Under the pieces are notes generated by a model. That model saw only the letters and a program-made list of their open reading frames with translations, ran no database searches and was not told the origin of the DNA. This document shows, one piece after another, positions 45,535 to 58,690 of a DNA stretch of 64,000 bases. This DNA is from Macrostomum hystrix (lineage: Eukaryota; Platyhelminthes; Macrostomidae): positions 558,001 through 622,000 of the forward strand of contig CATNEN010000038.1 in assembly GCA_950097015.1 (NCBI GenBank), read 5' to 3'. Both the position numbers and the translations under genes were made by a program. Each line of letters opens with the position of its first letter. The first letter of the stretch is position 1.

Positions 45535-45835
45535 ATTTTGTAGAGTACTCCAGTACTCTAGAGTACTCGCGTACTCGGAATAGTACTTATGTACTTTGTA
45601 GAGTACTTGCATACTCTGTAAAGTGCTCACGTACTTTGAAAAGTACTTCTGTACTCTGTAGAGTACTAGCGTACTCGGAACAGTACTTATGTACTTTGTA
45701 GAGTACTTGCATACTCTCTAGAGTGCTCGCGCACTTTTAAGAGTACTTCTGTACTCTCTAGAGTACTCGCGATCTCTGCATATATCTTGCGTGCTCTCTA
45801 AAATACTCGCGTGCTTGGTAGAGTAACGATGTGAT
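45535..45835. repeat. GTACTC-type tandem repeat with exact 100-bp higher-order period
   Basis: Units of about 20 bp built on GAGTACTxxxGTACTC (self-complementary) are grouped in fives. GAGTACTCGC-type starts occur at 45561, 45661 and 45761, exactly 100 bp apart. Neighbouring half-units can form short hairpins. Confidence 0.85.
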
Positions 45836-46615
45836 TAAAAATTCTAACTAACTTTAACAAAATCAGTTTTTGCTTGGATGAACATGTAATGTGCAAACAT
45901 GTGTCCTATCCTATTGCTTTGAGTAATTGGCTTTTAAGGCAAGTTTTCTTACTAACCCGTTTATTATCTTTTTTAATCTGACCAAGCATAAGCACCGCTC
46001 CAGTAACCGCGAGGTATTCGATGCCTTACTGTGTTCTGGTAGAAATAGTATTACTGATGTTGCTTTAGCGAACAGGCTGCACAACTGGTTTCAATTGTTC
46101 TTTAACTGCCTCAAAATTGTTTACCTCTTTGTGCGCGACTGGCTGATTGAGCATAAACAAAATAGAATCAGTTTTTTGTTTTACTTTAAGTGACAAAATT
46201 TCTTTTATAGTAAAAAAGTGGCGATTTCTACAAAGCCGTTTTTGCTTAGCCATCCGAGTATCGGTTTCTGCTTCTGTGCTTTGTGTTTAGTGCTTACTAT
46301 TGTTTTTTTTCATTCTGTGTATTATTAAATTGCTAAAAAAGCTTTCTTTTGCAAAATTTCACTTTTTTGTTTTATTTAGAATAGAGAACAAGCGTGCAGG
46401 GCCAATCTGGCTTGCGCTTCTGTACTAAGAAGATGTCTAAATTTTGATTGATATTAGTAAGGCTGTTGTATAATTAAACGGAGCAAAGAACTCGCTGTAC
46501 ACTCTGTGCTGCTGTGCATTCTTAAGCTCCAACACTGAACTTAGCGCTCATTGAGTACTGGACTCACTGGCATGCGGCAAATGTGACTGACATTTTTTTA
46601 TTGCAATCTGCTTTT
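45836..46615. other. Intergenic, nothing recognised
   Basis: T-rich sequence. An 88-codon plus-strand frame at 45927-46193 has no family resemblance and I do not call it. Confidence 0.4.
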
Positions 46616-49600
46616 GTTTTTTAAGTAAGTTATGGACTGAGACTCACTGAAGGACTGGTAGGTTATGTACTGAAGCTCACTGAAGGACTGGTAGGTTATG
46701 TACTGAGACTCACTGAAGGACTGGTAGGTTATGTACTGAGACTCACTGAAGGACTGGAAAGTTATGGACTGAGACTTGAAGGACTGGTAGGTTATGGACT
46801 GAGGCTCACTGAAGGACTGGTAGCTTATGTACTGAAGCTCACTGAAGGACTGGTAGGTTATGTACTGAGACTCACTGAAGGACTGGTAGGTTATGTACTG
46901 AGACTTGAAGGACTGGTAGGTTATGGACTGAGGCTCACTGAAGGACTGGTAGGTTATGTACTGAAGCTCACTGAAGGACTGGTAGGTTATGGACTGAGGC
47001 TCACTGAAGGACTGGTAGGTTATGTACTGAGACTCACTGAAGGACTGGAAAGTTATGGACTGAGACTTGAAGGACTGGTAGGTTATGGACTGAGGCTCAC
47101 TGAAGGACTGGTAGCTTATGTACTGAAGCTCACTGAAGGACTGGTAGGTTATGTACTGAGACTCACTGAAGGACTGGTAGGTTATGTACTGAGACTTGAA
47201 GGACTGGTAGGTTATGTACTGAAGCTCACTGAAGGACTGGTAGGTTATGGACTGAGGCTCACTGAAGGACTGGTAGGTTATGTACTGAAGCTCACTGAAG
47301 GACTGGTAGGTTATGGACTGAGGCTCACTGAAGGACTGGTAGGTTATGGACTGAGACTTGAAGGACTGGTAGGTTATGGACTGAGACTTGAAGGACTGGT
47401 AGGTTATGGACTGAGGCTCACTGAAGGACTGGTAGGTTATGGACTGAGGCTCACTAAAGGACTGGTAGGTTATGGACTGAGACTTGAAGGACTGGTAGGT
47501 TATGTACTGAGGCTCACTGAAGGACTGGTAGGTTATGGACTGAGGCTCACTGAAGGACTGGTAGGTTATGTACTGAGACTCACTGAAGGACTGGAAGGTT
47601 ATGTACTGAAGCTCCCTGAAGGACTGGTAGGTTATGTACTGAAGCTCACTGAAGGACTGGTAGGTTATGTACTGAGACTTGAAGGACTGGTAGGTTATGT
47701 ACTGAAGCTCACTGAAGGACTGGTAGGTTATGGACTGAGGCTCACTGAAGGACTGGTAGGTTATGGACTGAGACTTGAAGGACTGGTAGGTTATGGACTG
47801 AGACTTGAAGGACTGGTAGGTTATGGACTGAGACTTGAAGGACTGGTAGGTTATGGACTGAGGCTCACTGAAGGACTGGTAGGTTATGGACTGAGGCTTA
47901 CTGAAGGACTGGTAGGTTATGGACTGAGGCTCACTAAAGGACTGGTAGGTTATGGACTGAGACTTGAAGGACTGGTAGGTTATGTACTGAGGCTCACTCA
48001 AGGACTGGTAGGTTATGGACTGAGGCTCACTGAAGGACTGGTAGGTTATGGACTGAGACTTGAAGGACTGGTAGGTTATGGACTGAGACTTGAAGGACTG
48101 GTAGGTTATGGACTGAGACTTGAAGGACTGGTAGGTTATGGACTGAGACTTGAAGGACTGGTAGGTTATGGACTGAGGCTCACTGAAGGACTGGTAGGTT
48201 ATGTACTGAAGCTCACTGAAGGACTGGTAGGTTATGTACTGAGACTTGAAGGACTGGTAGGTTATGTACTGAAGCTCACTGAAGGACTGGTAGGTTATGG
48301 ACTGAGGCTCACTGAAGGACTGGTAGGTTATGGACTGAGACTTGAAGGACTGGTAGGTTATGGACTGAGACTTGAAGGACTGGTAGGTTATGGACTGAGA
48401 CTTGAAGGACTGGTAGGTTATGGACTGAGGCTCACTGAAGGACTGGTAGGTTATGGACTGAGGCTCACTGAAGGACTGGTAGGTTATGGACTGAGGCTCA
48501 CTAAAGGACTGGTAGGTTATGGACTGAGACTTGAAGGACTGGTAGGTTATGTACTGAGGCTCACTCAAGGACTGGTAGGTTATGGACTGAGGCTCACTGA
48601 AGGACTGGTAGGTTATGGACTGAGACTTGAAGGACTAGTAGGTTATGGACTGAGACTTGAAGGACTGGTAGGTTATGGACTGAGACTTGAAGGACTGGTA
48701 GGTTATGGACTGAGGCTCACTGAAAGACTGGTAGGTTATGGACTGAGGCTCACTGAAGGACTGGTAGGTTATGGACTGAGACTTGAAGGACTGGTAGGTT
48801 ATGTACTGAGACTCACTGAAGGACTGGTAGGTTATGGACTGAGGCTCACTGAAGGACTGGTAGGTTATGGACTGAGGCTCACTGAAGGACTGGTAGGTTA
48901 TGGACTGAGGCTCACTGAAGGACTGGTAGGTTATGTACTGAGGCTCACTAAAGGACTGGTAGGTTATGGACTGAGACTTGAAGGACTGGTAGGTTATGGA
49001 CTGAGGCTCACAGAAGGACTGGTAGGTTATGTACTGAAGCTCACTGAAGGACTGGTAGGTTATGTACTGAAGCTCACTGAAGGACTGGTAGGTTATGGAC
49101 TGAAGCTCACTGAGGGACTGGTAGGTTATGGACTGAGGCTCACTGAAGGACTGGTAGGTTATGTACTGAAGCTCACTGAATGACTGGTAGGTTATGGACT
49201 GAGGCTCACTGAAGGACTGGTAGGTTATGGACTGAGACTCACTGAAGGACTGGTAGGTTATGTACTGAAGCTCACTGAAGGACTGGTAGGTTATGGACTG
49301 AGGCTCACTGAAGGACTGGTAGGTTATGTACTGAGACTCACTGAAGGACTGGTAGGTTATGGACTGAGACTCACTGAAGGACTGGTAGGTTATGTACTGA
49401 AGCTCACTGAAGGACTGGTAGGTTATGGACTGAGGCTCACTGAAGGACTGGTAGGTTATGTACTGAGGCTCACTAAAGGACTGGTAGGTTATGGACTGAG
49501 ACTTGAAGGACTGGTAGGTTATGGACTGAGGCTCACTGAAGGACTGGTAGCTTATGTACTGAAGCTCACTGAAGGACTGGTAGGTTATGTACTGAGACTC

Positions 49601-51945
49601 ACTGAAGGACTGGTAGGTTATGTACTGAAGCTCACTGAAGGACTGGTAGGTTATGTACTGAGACTTGAAGGACTGGTAGGTTATGTACTGAAGCTCACTG
49701 AAGGACTGGTAGGTTATGGACTGAGGCTCACTGAAGGACTGGTAGGTTATGTACTGAAGCTCACTGAAGGACTGGTAGGTTATGGACTGAGGCTCACTGA
49801 AGGACTGGTAGGTTATGTACTGAAGCTCACTGAAGGACTGGTAGGTTATGGACTGAGGCTCACTGAGGGACTGGTAGGTTATGGACTGAGACTTGAAGGA
49901 CTGGTAGGTTATGGACTGAGACTTGAAGGACTGGTAGGTTATGTACTGAGACTTGAAGGACTGGTAGGTTATGTACTGAAGGTCACTGAAGGACTGGTAG
50001 GTTATGGACTGAGGCTCACTGAAGGACTGGTAGGTTATGTACTGAAGCTCACTGAAGGACTGGTAGGTTATGGACTGAGGCTCACTGAGGGACTGGTAGG
50101 TTATGGACTGAGGCTCACTGAAGGACTGGTAGGTTATGGACTGAGGCTCACTAAAGGACTGGTAGGTTATGGACTGAGACTTGAAGGACTGGTAGGTTAT
50201 GTACTGAGGCTCACTGAAGGACTGGTAGGTTATGGACTGAGGCTCACTGAAGGACTGGTAGGTTATGTACTGAGACTCACTGAAGGACTGGAAAGTTATG
50301 TACTGAAGCTCACTGAAGGACTGGTAGGTTATGTACTGAGACTTGAAGGACTGGTAGGTTATGTACTGAAGCTCACTGAAGGACTGGTAGGTTATGGACT
50401 GAGGCTCACTGAAGGACTGGTAGGTTATGGACTGAGACTTGAAGGACTGGTAGGTTATGGACTGAGACTTGAAGGACTGGTAGGTTATGGACTGAGACTT
50501 GAAGGACTGGTAGGTTATGGACTGAGGCTCACTGAAGGACTGGTAGGTTATGGACTGAGGCTTACTGAAGGACTGGTAGGTTATGGACTGAGGCTCACTA
50601 AAGGACTGGTAGGTTATGGACTGAGACTTGAAGGACTGGTAGGTTATGTACTGAGGCTCACTCAAGGACTGGTAGGTTATGGACTGAGGCTCACTGAAGG
50701 ACTGGTAGGTTATGGACTGAGACTTGAAGGACTGGTAGGTTATGGACTGAGACTTGAAGGACTGGTAGGTTATGGACTGAGACTTGAAGGACTGGTAGGT
50801 TATGGACTGAGGCTCACTGAAGGACTGGTAGGTTATGTACTGAAGCTCACTGAAGGACTGGTAGGTTATGTACTGAGACTTGAAGGACTTGTAGGTTATG
50901 TACTGAAGCTCACTGAAGGACTGGTAGGTTATGGACTGAGGCTCACTGAAGGACTGGTAGGTTATGGACTGAGACTTGAAGGACTGGTAGGTTATGGACT
51001 GAGACTTGAAGGACTGGTAGGTTATGGACTGAGACTTGAAGGACTGGTAGGTTATGGACTGAGGCTCACTGAAGGACTGGTAGGTTATGGACTGAGGCTC
51101 ACTGAAGGACTGGTAGGTTATGGACTGAGGCTCACTAAAGGACTGGTAGGTTATGGACTGAGACTTGAAGGACTGGTAGGTTATGTACTGAGGCTCACTC
51201 AAGGACTGGTAGGTTATGGACTGAGGCTCACTGAAGGACTGGTAGGTTATGGACTGAGACTTGAAGGACTGGTAGGTTATGGACTGAGACTTGAAGGACT
51301 GGTAGGTTATGGACTGAGACTTGATGGACTGGTAGGTTATGGACTGAGGCTCACTGAAAGACTGGTAGGTTATGGACTGAGGCTCACTGAAGGACTGGTA
51401 GGTTATGGACTGAGACTTGAAGGACTGGTAGGTTATGTACTGAGACTCACTGAAGGACTGGTAGGTTATGGACTGAGGCTCACTGAAGGACTGGTAGGTT
51501 ATGTACTGAGACTCACTGAAGGACTTGTAGGTTATGGACTGAGACTTGAAGGACTGGTAGGTTATGGACTGAGACTCACTGAAGGACTGGTAGGTTATGG
51601 ACTGAGACTTGAAGGACTGGTAGGTTATGGACTGAGACTTGAAGGACTGGTAGGTTATGTACTGAGACTCACTGAAGGACTGGTAGGTTATGGACTGAGG
51701 CTCACTGAGGGACTGGTAGGTTATGTACTGAAGCTCACTGAAGGACTGGTAGGTTATGTACTGAGACCCACTGAAGGACTGGTAGGTTATGGACTGAGAC
51801 TTGAAGGACTGGTAGGTTATGGACTGAGACTTGAAGGACTGGTAGGTTATGGACTGGGACTTAAAGGACTGGTAGGTTATGGACTGAGACTTGAAGGACT
51901 GGTAGGTTATGTACTGAGACTCACTGAAGGACTGATACGATAGTC
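46616..51945. repeat. 5.3-kb mixed 30/33-bp satellite array
   Basis: About 165 units share the core GGACTGGTAGGTTATG. They alternate between a 30-bp form (GAGACTTGAA) and a 33-bp form (GAGGCTCACTGAA or GAAGCTCACTGAA). Both lengths are multiples of 3, so the minus strand reads through with one interruption near 48635. The result is decapeptide and undecapeptide repeats of the type SFKSQSITYQ and SFSEPQSITYQ. Rare marker units (CTTACTG, CACTAAAGG, CACTCAAGG, CTGAAAGACT) recur in the same order about 2.63-2.66 kb apart, which reveals a long internal duplication. I treat the frames as non-coding unless transcript evidence appears. Confidence 0.93.
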
Positions 51946-52209
51946 TGACCGCAAGTAGGAGCCTTTGAGACCTGCATCGCCAATTCACAAAGCATGTTTC
52001 AACAACAATGGTCAACATTGTCCGCTTCGTGCCAGCGCCCTTATTTGCATTACGCACACTGCAATATCGATTTCCGCCAGTGTCGTTCCTAGCGCCGGAA
52101 GCTGTGTGCCAATTTCTGTCTGAATGGAAGTTCCGGTGGCGAAAAACAGGATAAGCGTAATCTGTTTCTCTGGCTAACAACACGGCCACTTGCGAGTGTG
52201 TTGACAAAA
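51946..52209. other. Unique spacer between two large arrays
   Basis: About 260 bp of non-repetitive, GC-richer sequence. The long minus-strand frame of the 30/33-bp array continues through it to a putative start at 52207. No recognisable domain or signal peptide is encoded. Confidence 0.4.
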
Positions 52210-54955
52210 TTACTGCTTAGTTCAGAATGTCTAATGTACAGTTGTGTCCTTATGTCTGTAATGTACTGTTGTGTCCTTATGTCTGTAATGTACAGTTGTG
52301 TCCTTAATGTCTTTAATTTACTGTTGTGTCCTTATGTCTGTAATGTACTTATGTGTCCTTATGTCTGTAATGTACTGCTGTGTCCTTTTGTCTTTAATGT
52401 ACTGCTGTGTCCTTAATGTCTTTAATTTACTGTTGTGTCCTTATGTCTTTAATGTACTGCTGTGTCCTTATGTCTTTTAATGTACTGCTGTGTCCTTATG
52501 TCTGTAATGTACTGCTGTGTCCTTATGTCTGTAATGTACTGCTGTGTCCTTATGTCTGTAATGTACTGCTGTGTCCTTATGTCTGTAATGTACTGCTGTG
52601 TCCTTATGTCTGTAATGTACTGCTGTGTCCTTATGTCTGTAATATACTGCTGTGTCCTTATGTCTTTAATGTACTGCTGTGTCCTTATGTCTGTAATGTA
52701 CTGCTGTTTCCTTAATGTCTTTAATTTACTATTGTGTCCTTAATGTCTTTAATTTACTATTGTGTCCTTATGTCTGTAATATACTGCTGTTTCCTTAATG
52801 TCTTTAATTTACTATTGTGTCCTTATGTCTGTAATATACTGCTGTTTCCTTAATGTCTGTAATATACTGCTGTTTCCTTAATGTCTTTAATTTACTATTG
52901 TGTCCTTATGTCTGTAATGTACTGCTGTTTCCTTAATGTCTTTAATTTACTATTGTGTCCTTATGTCTGTAATGTACTGCTGTGTCCTTAATGTCTTTAA
53001 TTTACTGTTGTGTCCTTATGTCTGTAATGTACTGCTGTTTCCTTAATGTCTTTAATTTACTGTTGTGTCCTTATGTCTGTAATGTACTGCTGTTTCCTTA
53101 ATGTCTTTAATTTACTATTGTGTCCTTATGTCTGTAATATACTGCTGTGTCCTTAATGTCTTTAATTTACTATTGTGTCCTTATGTCTGTAATGTACTGC
53201 TGTGTCCTTATGTCGGTAATGTACTGCTGTGTCCTTAATGTCTTTAATTTACTATTGTGTCCTTATGTCTGTAATATACTGCTGTGTCCTTATGTCTGTA
53301 ATGTACTGTTGTGTCCTTATGTCTGTAATGTACTGCTGTGTCCTTAATGTCTTTAATTTACTATTGTGTCCTTATGTCTGTAATATACTGTTGTGTCCTT
53401 ATGTCTGTAATATACTGCTGTGTCCTTATGTCTGTAATGTACTGCTGTGTCCTTATGTCTGTAATATACTGTTGTGTCCTTATGTCTGTAATATACTGTT
53501 GTGTCCTTATGTCTGTAATATACTGTTGTGTCCTTATGTCTGTAATATACTGCTGTGTCCTTATGTCGGTAATGTACTGCTGTGTCCTTATGTCGGTAAT
53601 GTACTGCTGTGTCCTTATGTCTGTAATATACTGCTGTGTCCTTATGTCTGTAATGTACTGTTGTGTCCTTATGTCTGTAATGTACTGCTGTGTCCTTTTG
53701 TCTGTAATGTACTATTGTGTCCTTATGTCGGTAATGTACTGCTGTGTTCTTATGTCTGTAATATACTGTTGTGTCCTTATGTCTGTAATATACTGCTGTG
53801 TCCTTATGTCTGTAATGTACTGCTGTGTCCTTATGTCGGTAATGTACTGCTGTGTCCTTATGTCTGTAATATACTGCTGTGTCCTTATGTCTGTAATGTA
53901 CTGTTGTGTCCTTATGTCTGTAATGTACTGCTGTGTCCTTATGTCTGTAATGTACTATTATGTCCTTATGTCGGTAATGTACTGCTGTGTTCTTATGTCT
54001 GTAATATACTGTTGTGTCCTTATGTCGGTAATGTACTGCTGTGTCCTTATGTCTGTAATATACTGCTGTGTCCTTATGTCTGTAATATACTGCTGTGTCC
54101 TTATGTCGGTAATGTACTGCTGTGTCCTTATGTCGGTAATGTACTGCTGTGTCCTTATGTCGGTAATGTACTGCTGTGTCCTTATGTCTGTAATGTACTG
54201 TTGTGTCCTTATGTCTGTAATGTACTGCTGTGTCCTTATGTCTGTAATATACTGCTGTGTCCTTATGTCTGTAATGTACTGTTGTGTCCTTATGTCTGTA
54301 ATGTACTGTTGTGTCCTTATGTCTGTAATGTACTGCTGTGTCCTTATGTCTGTAATATACTGCTGTGTCCTTATGTCTGTAATGTACTGTTGTGTCCTTA
54401 TGTCTGTAATGTACTGTTGTGTCCTTATGTCTGTAATATACTGCTGTGTCCTTATGTCGGTAATGTACTGCTGTGTCCTTATGTCGGTAATGTACTGCTG
54501 TGTCCTTATGTCGGTAATGTACTGCTGTGTCCTTATGTCTGTAATATACTGTTGTGTCCTTATGTCTGTAATGTACTGCTGTGTCCTTATGTCGGTAATG
54601 TACTGCTGTGTCCTTATGTCGGTAATGTACAGTTGTGTCCTTATGTCGGTAATGTACTGCTGTGTCCTTAATGTCTTTAATTTACTATTGTGTCCTTATG
54701 TCTGTAATATACTGCTGTGTCCTTAATGTCTTTAATTTACTATTGTGTCCTTATGTCTGTAATGTACTGCTGTTTCCTTAATGTCTTTAATTTACTATTG
54801 TGTCCTTATGTCTTTAATGTACTGCTGTGTCCTTAATGTCTTTAATTTACTATTGTGTCCTTACGTCTGTAATATACTGCTGTGTCCTTACGTCTGTAAT
54901 ATACTGCTGTGTCCTTATGTCTGTAATGTACTGTTGTGTCCTCATATCTAAATGG
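52210..54955. repeat. 27/28-bp minisatellite
   Basis: About 100 units are built on GTCCTTATGTCTGTAATG followed by TACTGCTGT. A 28-bp variant (CCTTAATGTCTTTAATTTAC) is common at both ends and rare in the middle. The central 53360-54660 part is mostly pure 27-bp and stays open in two frames. Confidence 0.95.
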
Positions 54956-55014
54956 CATTGTCATACATGTATAATTTTATGTCCCGCCCACACTGTGCAG
55001 TGTCTTCTTAATTC
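54956..55014. repeat. Junction sequence, copy 1
   Basis: About 60-70 bp (starting CTCATATCTAAATGGCATTG, ending TCTTCTTAATTCCT) are repeated almost exactly at about 55998-56078. In both places they directly follow a 27-bp array. Confidence 0.85.
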
Positions 55015-55640
55015 CTGTCTATCCTGTCTCTCTACCTACCTCTCTACTTCCCTCTCCCTAGCTACCTCCCTCTCTCTCTACCTACCTCCCTCTCTCTCTA
55101 CCTACCTCTGACTTACTTGACTTAGCGGCAGGGAGCCTCCATGACGGACGCAACGAGGAGGCGGCTGATGCCTTTCTCTCTAACTACCTCTCTACCTCCT
55201 ACCTATCTCTCTCAGCCAACCTCTCCCTATCTACCTACCTCTCTCTCACTACCTGTCTCTCAACCTACCTCTCCCTAACTACCTATCTCTCTCTACCTAC
55301 ATCATACTCTACCTACCTCCTTCTCTACCAGCCTCTTTCTCTACCTACCTCTCTCTCTACCTACCTCTCTCTCTACCTACCTCTCTCTACCTACCTCTCG
55401 CTACCTACCTATCTCTCTCTACCTACATCATACTCTACCTACCTCCTTATCTACCAGCCTATTTCTCTACCTACCTCTCTCTCTACCTACCTCTCTCTCT
55501 ACCTACCTCTCTCTACCTACCTCTCGCTACCTACCTCTCGCTACCTACCTTTCTACTTCCTACCTATCTCTCTCAACCTACCTCTCCCTACCTACCTATC
55601 TCTCTCTAACTACCTCTCTCTCTACCTACATCTGTACCTA
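55015..55640. repeat. Pyrimidine-rich CTACCTACCTCTCT microsatellite
   Basis: Irregular CTACCTAC and CTCTCTCT motifs run for about 620 bp. One non-repeat insertion at about 55105-55175 contains GGCAGGGAGCCTCCATGACG. A similar tract is at 59220-59800. Confidence 0.93.
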
Positions 55641-56000
55641 TGTACTGCTGTGTCCTTATGTCTGTAATATACTGTTGTGTCCTTATGTCTGTAATATACT
55701 GCTGTGTCCTTATGTCTGTAATATACTGCTGTGTCCTTATGTCTGTAATATACTGCTGTGTCCTTATGTCTGTAATATACTGCTGTGTCCTTATGTCTGT
55801 AATATACTGTTGTGTCCTTATGTCTGTAATATACTGCTGTGTCCTTATGTCTGTAATATACTGCTGTGTCCTTATGTCTGTAATATACTGTTGTGTCCTT
55901 ATGTCTGTAATATACTGTTGTGTCCTTATGTCTGTAATATACTGCTGTGTCCTTATGTCTGTAATGTACTGTTGTGTCCTTATGTCTGTAATGTACTGCT
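55641..56000. repeat. 27-bp minisatellite, second array
   Basis: About 13 very uniform units of the same family as 52210-54955, here with the TAATATACTG form dominant. All frames on both strands are open for about 110-140 codons because 27 is a multiple of 3. Confidence 0.95.
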
Positions 56001-56080
56001 GTGTCCTCATATCTAAATGGCATTGTCATACATGTATAATTTCATGTCCCGCCCACTGTGCAGTGTCTTCTTAATTCCTA
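56001..56080. repeat. Junction sequence, copy 2
   Basis: Near-identical to the sequence at 54940-55014, lacking only a few bases. Together with the array before it, this indicates a duplication of the array-plus-junction unit. Confidence 0.85.
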
Positions 56081-56754
56081 ATTTAGAAGTACTTCAGCCA
56101 CACTGTCTTGTTTATTTGAGTAGCCATGACTTCTGCCCACCGCTAATTTCACATCCGAGTTTAGCCTAGGTGCTCATCCGAGACCCAGTCTGGTCACGTG
56201 ACCGCCGTGGAAAGTCGGCCTAAAAATTCGCAGTTCTTGGCCAAGGCGACTCGCTTGGTCGAACAGAAAATATCCCATTTATTTCTCTACCTTATATTTC
56301 CTAAGCTACTAATCCCCATGCATGGCAGCTACCCATACGGCTTCTTACTTTATAAGGATCTGAGCTGTCCAACGCAGCTCATGAATTTGAAAAGAAAATT
56401 AGTTCAAAGCGGAACTGACGAGGCCGCCGCCATATTTTTCAAAGGAATTGTGCGGATGAAGAAATTGAAAAATATAATTGAAACTATTTTCTTCTTTTTT
56501 ATATTTAGTCTTGGTGGATTTGAAAAAAAAACGGATTTGGCCCATTTCTGTAACGAAAAGCATTTTAAAGATCAAAAGAAATAGAAGTTTTGCTGTTTTA
56601 AAAAAAGCTTACCACCTGTTTAATGAGCATTCGCTTGAATAATTTGAATGCTTTTCTTCTGAACGTCTGGTTTTGAAAAAAATGAAAGTATCTAGCTTAC
56701 CTAGCCAAAAAGTTTTTTAAAGCACTTCTAAAAAATTTAAGTATCTGATTTTGA
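56081..56754. other. Unique sequence with an unassigned 128-codon frame
   Basis: A plus-strand frame at 56198-56584 encodes a basic, hydrophobic-patched peptide with an FFFFIF run and a lysine-rich end. I do not recognise it. Its AT-rich codon use differs from the confirmed exons. It is possibly chance or a decayed mobile-element fragment. Confidence 0.25.
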
Positions 56755-58690
56755 AGCAGACACTCTCCCAAATCCTCAGGTTGAGCGGTCACTCTCCCAG
56801 ATCCTCAGGTTGAGCGGTCACTCTCCCAGATCCTCAGGTTGTTGAGCGGTCACTCTCCCAGATCCTCAGGTTGTTGAGCGGTCACTCTCCCAAATCCTCA
56901 GGTTGAGCGGTCACTCTCCCAGATCCTCAGGTTGTTGAGCGGTCACTCTCCCAGATCCTCAGGTTGTTGAGCGGTCACTCTCCCAAATCCTCAGGTTGAG
57001 CGGTCACTCTCCCAGATCCTCAGGTTGTTGAGCGGTCACTCTCCCAAATCCTCAGGTTGAGCGGTCACTCTCCCAGATCCTCAGGTTGAGCAGTCTCTCT
57101 CCCAGATCCTTCTGTTGAGCAGTCACTCTCCCAGATCCTAAGGCTGTTGAGAAATCTCTCTCTCAGATCCTCAGGTTGAGCAGTCTCTCTCCCAGATCCT
57201 CAGGTTGTTGAGCAATCTCTCTCTCAGATCCTCAGGTTGAGCAGTCTCTCTCCCAGATCCTCAGGTTGAGCAGTCTCTCTCCCAGATCCTCAGGTTGTTG
57301 AGCAATCTCTCTCTCAGATCCTCAGGTTGAGCAGTCTCTCTCCCAGATCCTCAGGTTGTTGAGCAGTCTCTCTCCCAGATCCTCAGGTTGAGCAGTCTCT
57401 CTCCCAGATCCTCAGGTTGAGCAGTCTCTCTCCCAGATCCTTCTGTTGAGCAGTCACTCTCCCAGATCCTAAGGTTGTTGAGCAATCACTCTCCCAGATC
57501 CTCAGGTTGAGCAGTCTCTCTCCCAGATCCTCAGGTTGTTGAGCGGTCACTCTCCCAGATCCTCAGGTTGTTGAGCGGTCACTCTCCCAAATCCTCAGGT
57601 TGAGCAGTCACTCTCCCAGGTCCTCAAGTTAAGCAATCACTCTCCCAGATCCTCAGGTTGAGCAGTCTCTCTCCCAGATCCTTCTGTTGAGCAGTCACTC
57701 TCCCAGATCCTAAGGTTGTTGAGAAATCTCTCTCTCAGATCCTCAGGTTGAGCAGTCTCTCTCCCAGATCCTCAGGTTGAGCAGTCTCTCTCCCAGATCC
57801 TCAGGTTGTTGAGCAGTCTCTCTCCCAGATCCTCAGGTTGAGCAGTCACTCTCCCAGATCCTCAGGTTGTTGAGCAGTCTCTCTCCCAGATCCTCAGGTT
57901 GAGCAGTCACTCTCCCAGATCCTCAGGTTGAGCAGTCTCTCTCCCAGATCCTCAGGTTGAGCAGTCACTCTCCCAGATCCTCAGGTTGAGCAGTCTCTCT
58001 CCCAGATCCTCAGGTTGAGCAGTCTCTCTCCCAGATCCTTCTGTTGAGCAGTCACTCCCAGATCCTTCTGTTGAGCAGTCACTATCCCAGATCCTAAGGT
58101 TGTTGAGCAATCACTCTCCCAGATCCTCAGGTTGTTGAGCAATCTCTCTCTCCCAGATCCTCAGGTTGTTGAGCAGTCTCTCTCCCAGATCCTCAGGTTG
58201 AGCAGTCTCTCTCCCAGATCCTCAGGTTGTTGAGCAGTCTCTCTCCCAGATCCTCAGGTTGAGCAGTCACTCTCCCAGATCCTCAGGTTGAGCAGTCTCT
58301 CTCCCAGATCCTCAGGTTGAGCAGTCTCTCTCCCAGATCCTTCTGTTGAGCAGTCACTCCCAGATCCTTCTGTTGAGCAGTCTCTCTCCCAGATCCTTCT
58401 GTTGAGCAGTCACTCCCAGATCCTTCTGTTGAGCAGTCACTCTCCCAGATCCTCAGGTTGTTGAGCAGTCACTCTCCCAGATCCTCAGGTTGTTGAGCAG
58501 TCTCTCTCCCAGATCCTCAGGTTGAGCAGTCACTCTCCCAGATCCTCAGGTTGTTGAGCAGTCTCTCTCCCAGATCCTCAGGTTGAGCAGTCACTCTCCC
58601 AGATCCTCAGGTTGTTGAGCAGTCTCTCTCCCAGATCATCAGGTTGAGCAGTCACTCTCCCAGATCCTCAGGTTAAGCAATCGTTAAGCA
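56755..58690. repeat. 26-32-bp minisatellite (CTCTCCCAGATCCTCAGG)
   Basis: About 68 units share CTCTCCCAGATCCTCAGG. Their spacers alternate between TTGAGCAGT and TTGTTGAGC. Units with GGTCACT dominate the left end and CAGTCTCT the rest. An AAGG/TTCTG marker group repeats several times, implying stepwise block duplication. Confidence 0.93.

Noticed and set aside
45927-46193. 88-codon plus-strand frame downstream of the ZFAND gene
   Set aside because: No family resemblance, AT-rich codon use and no splice or poly(A) context. It is probably chance in 3' flank sequence.
52198-56016. Long Cys/Leu/Val/Tyr-rich plus-strand frames that look like membrane proteins
   Set aside because: The 27-bp unit keeps frames open. 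The hydrophobic look is a by-product of the T-rich unit, and 28-bp variants shift the frame at both ends.
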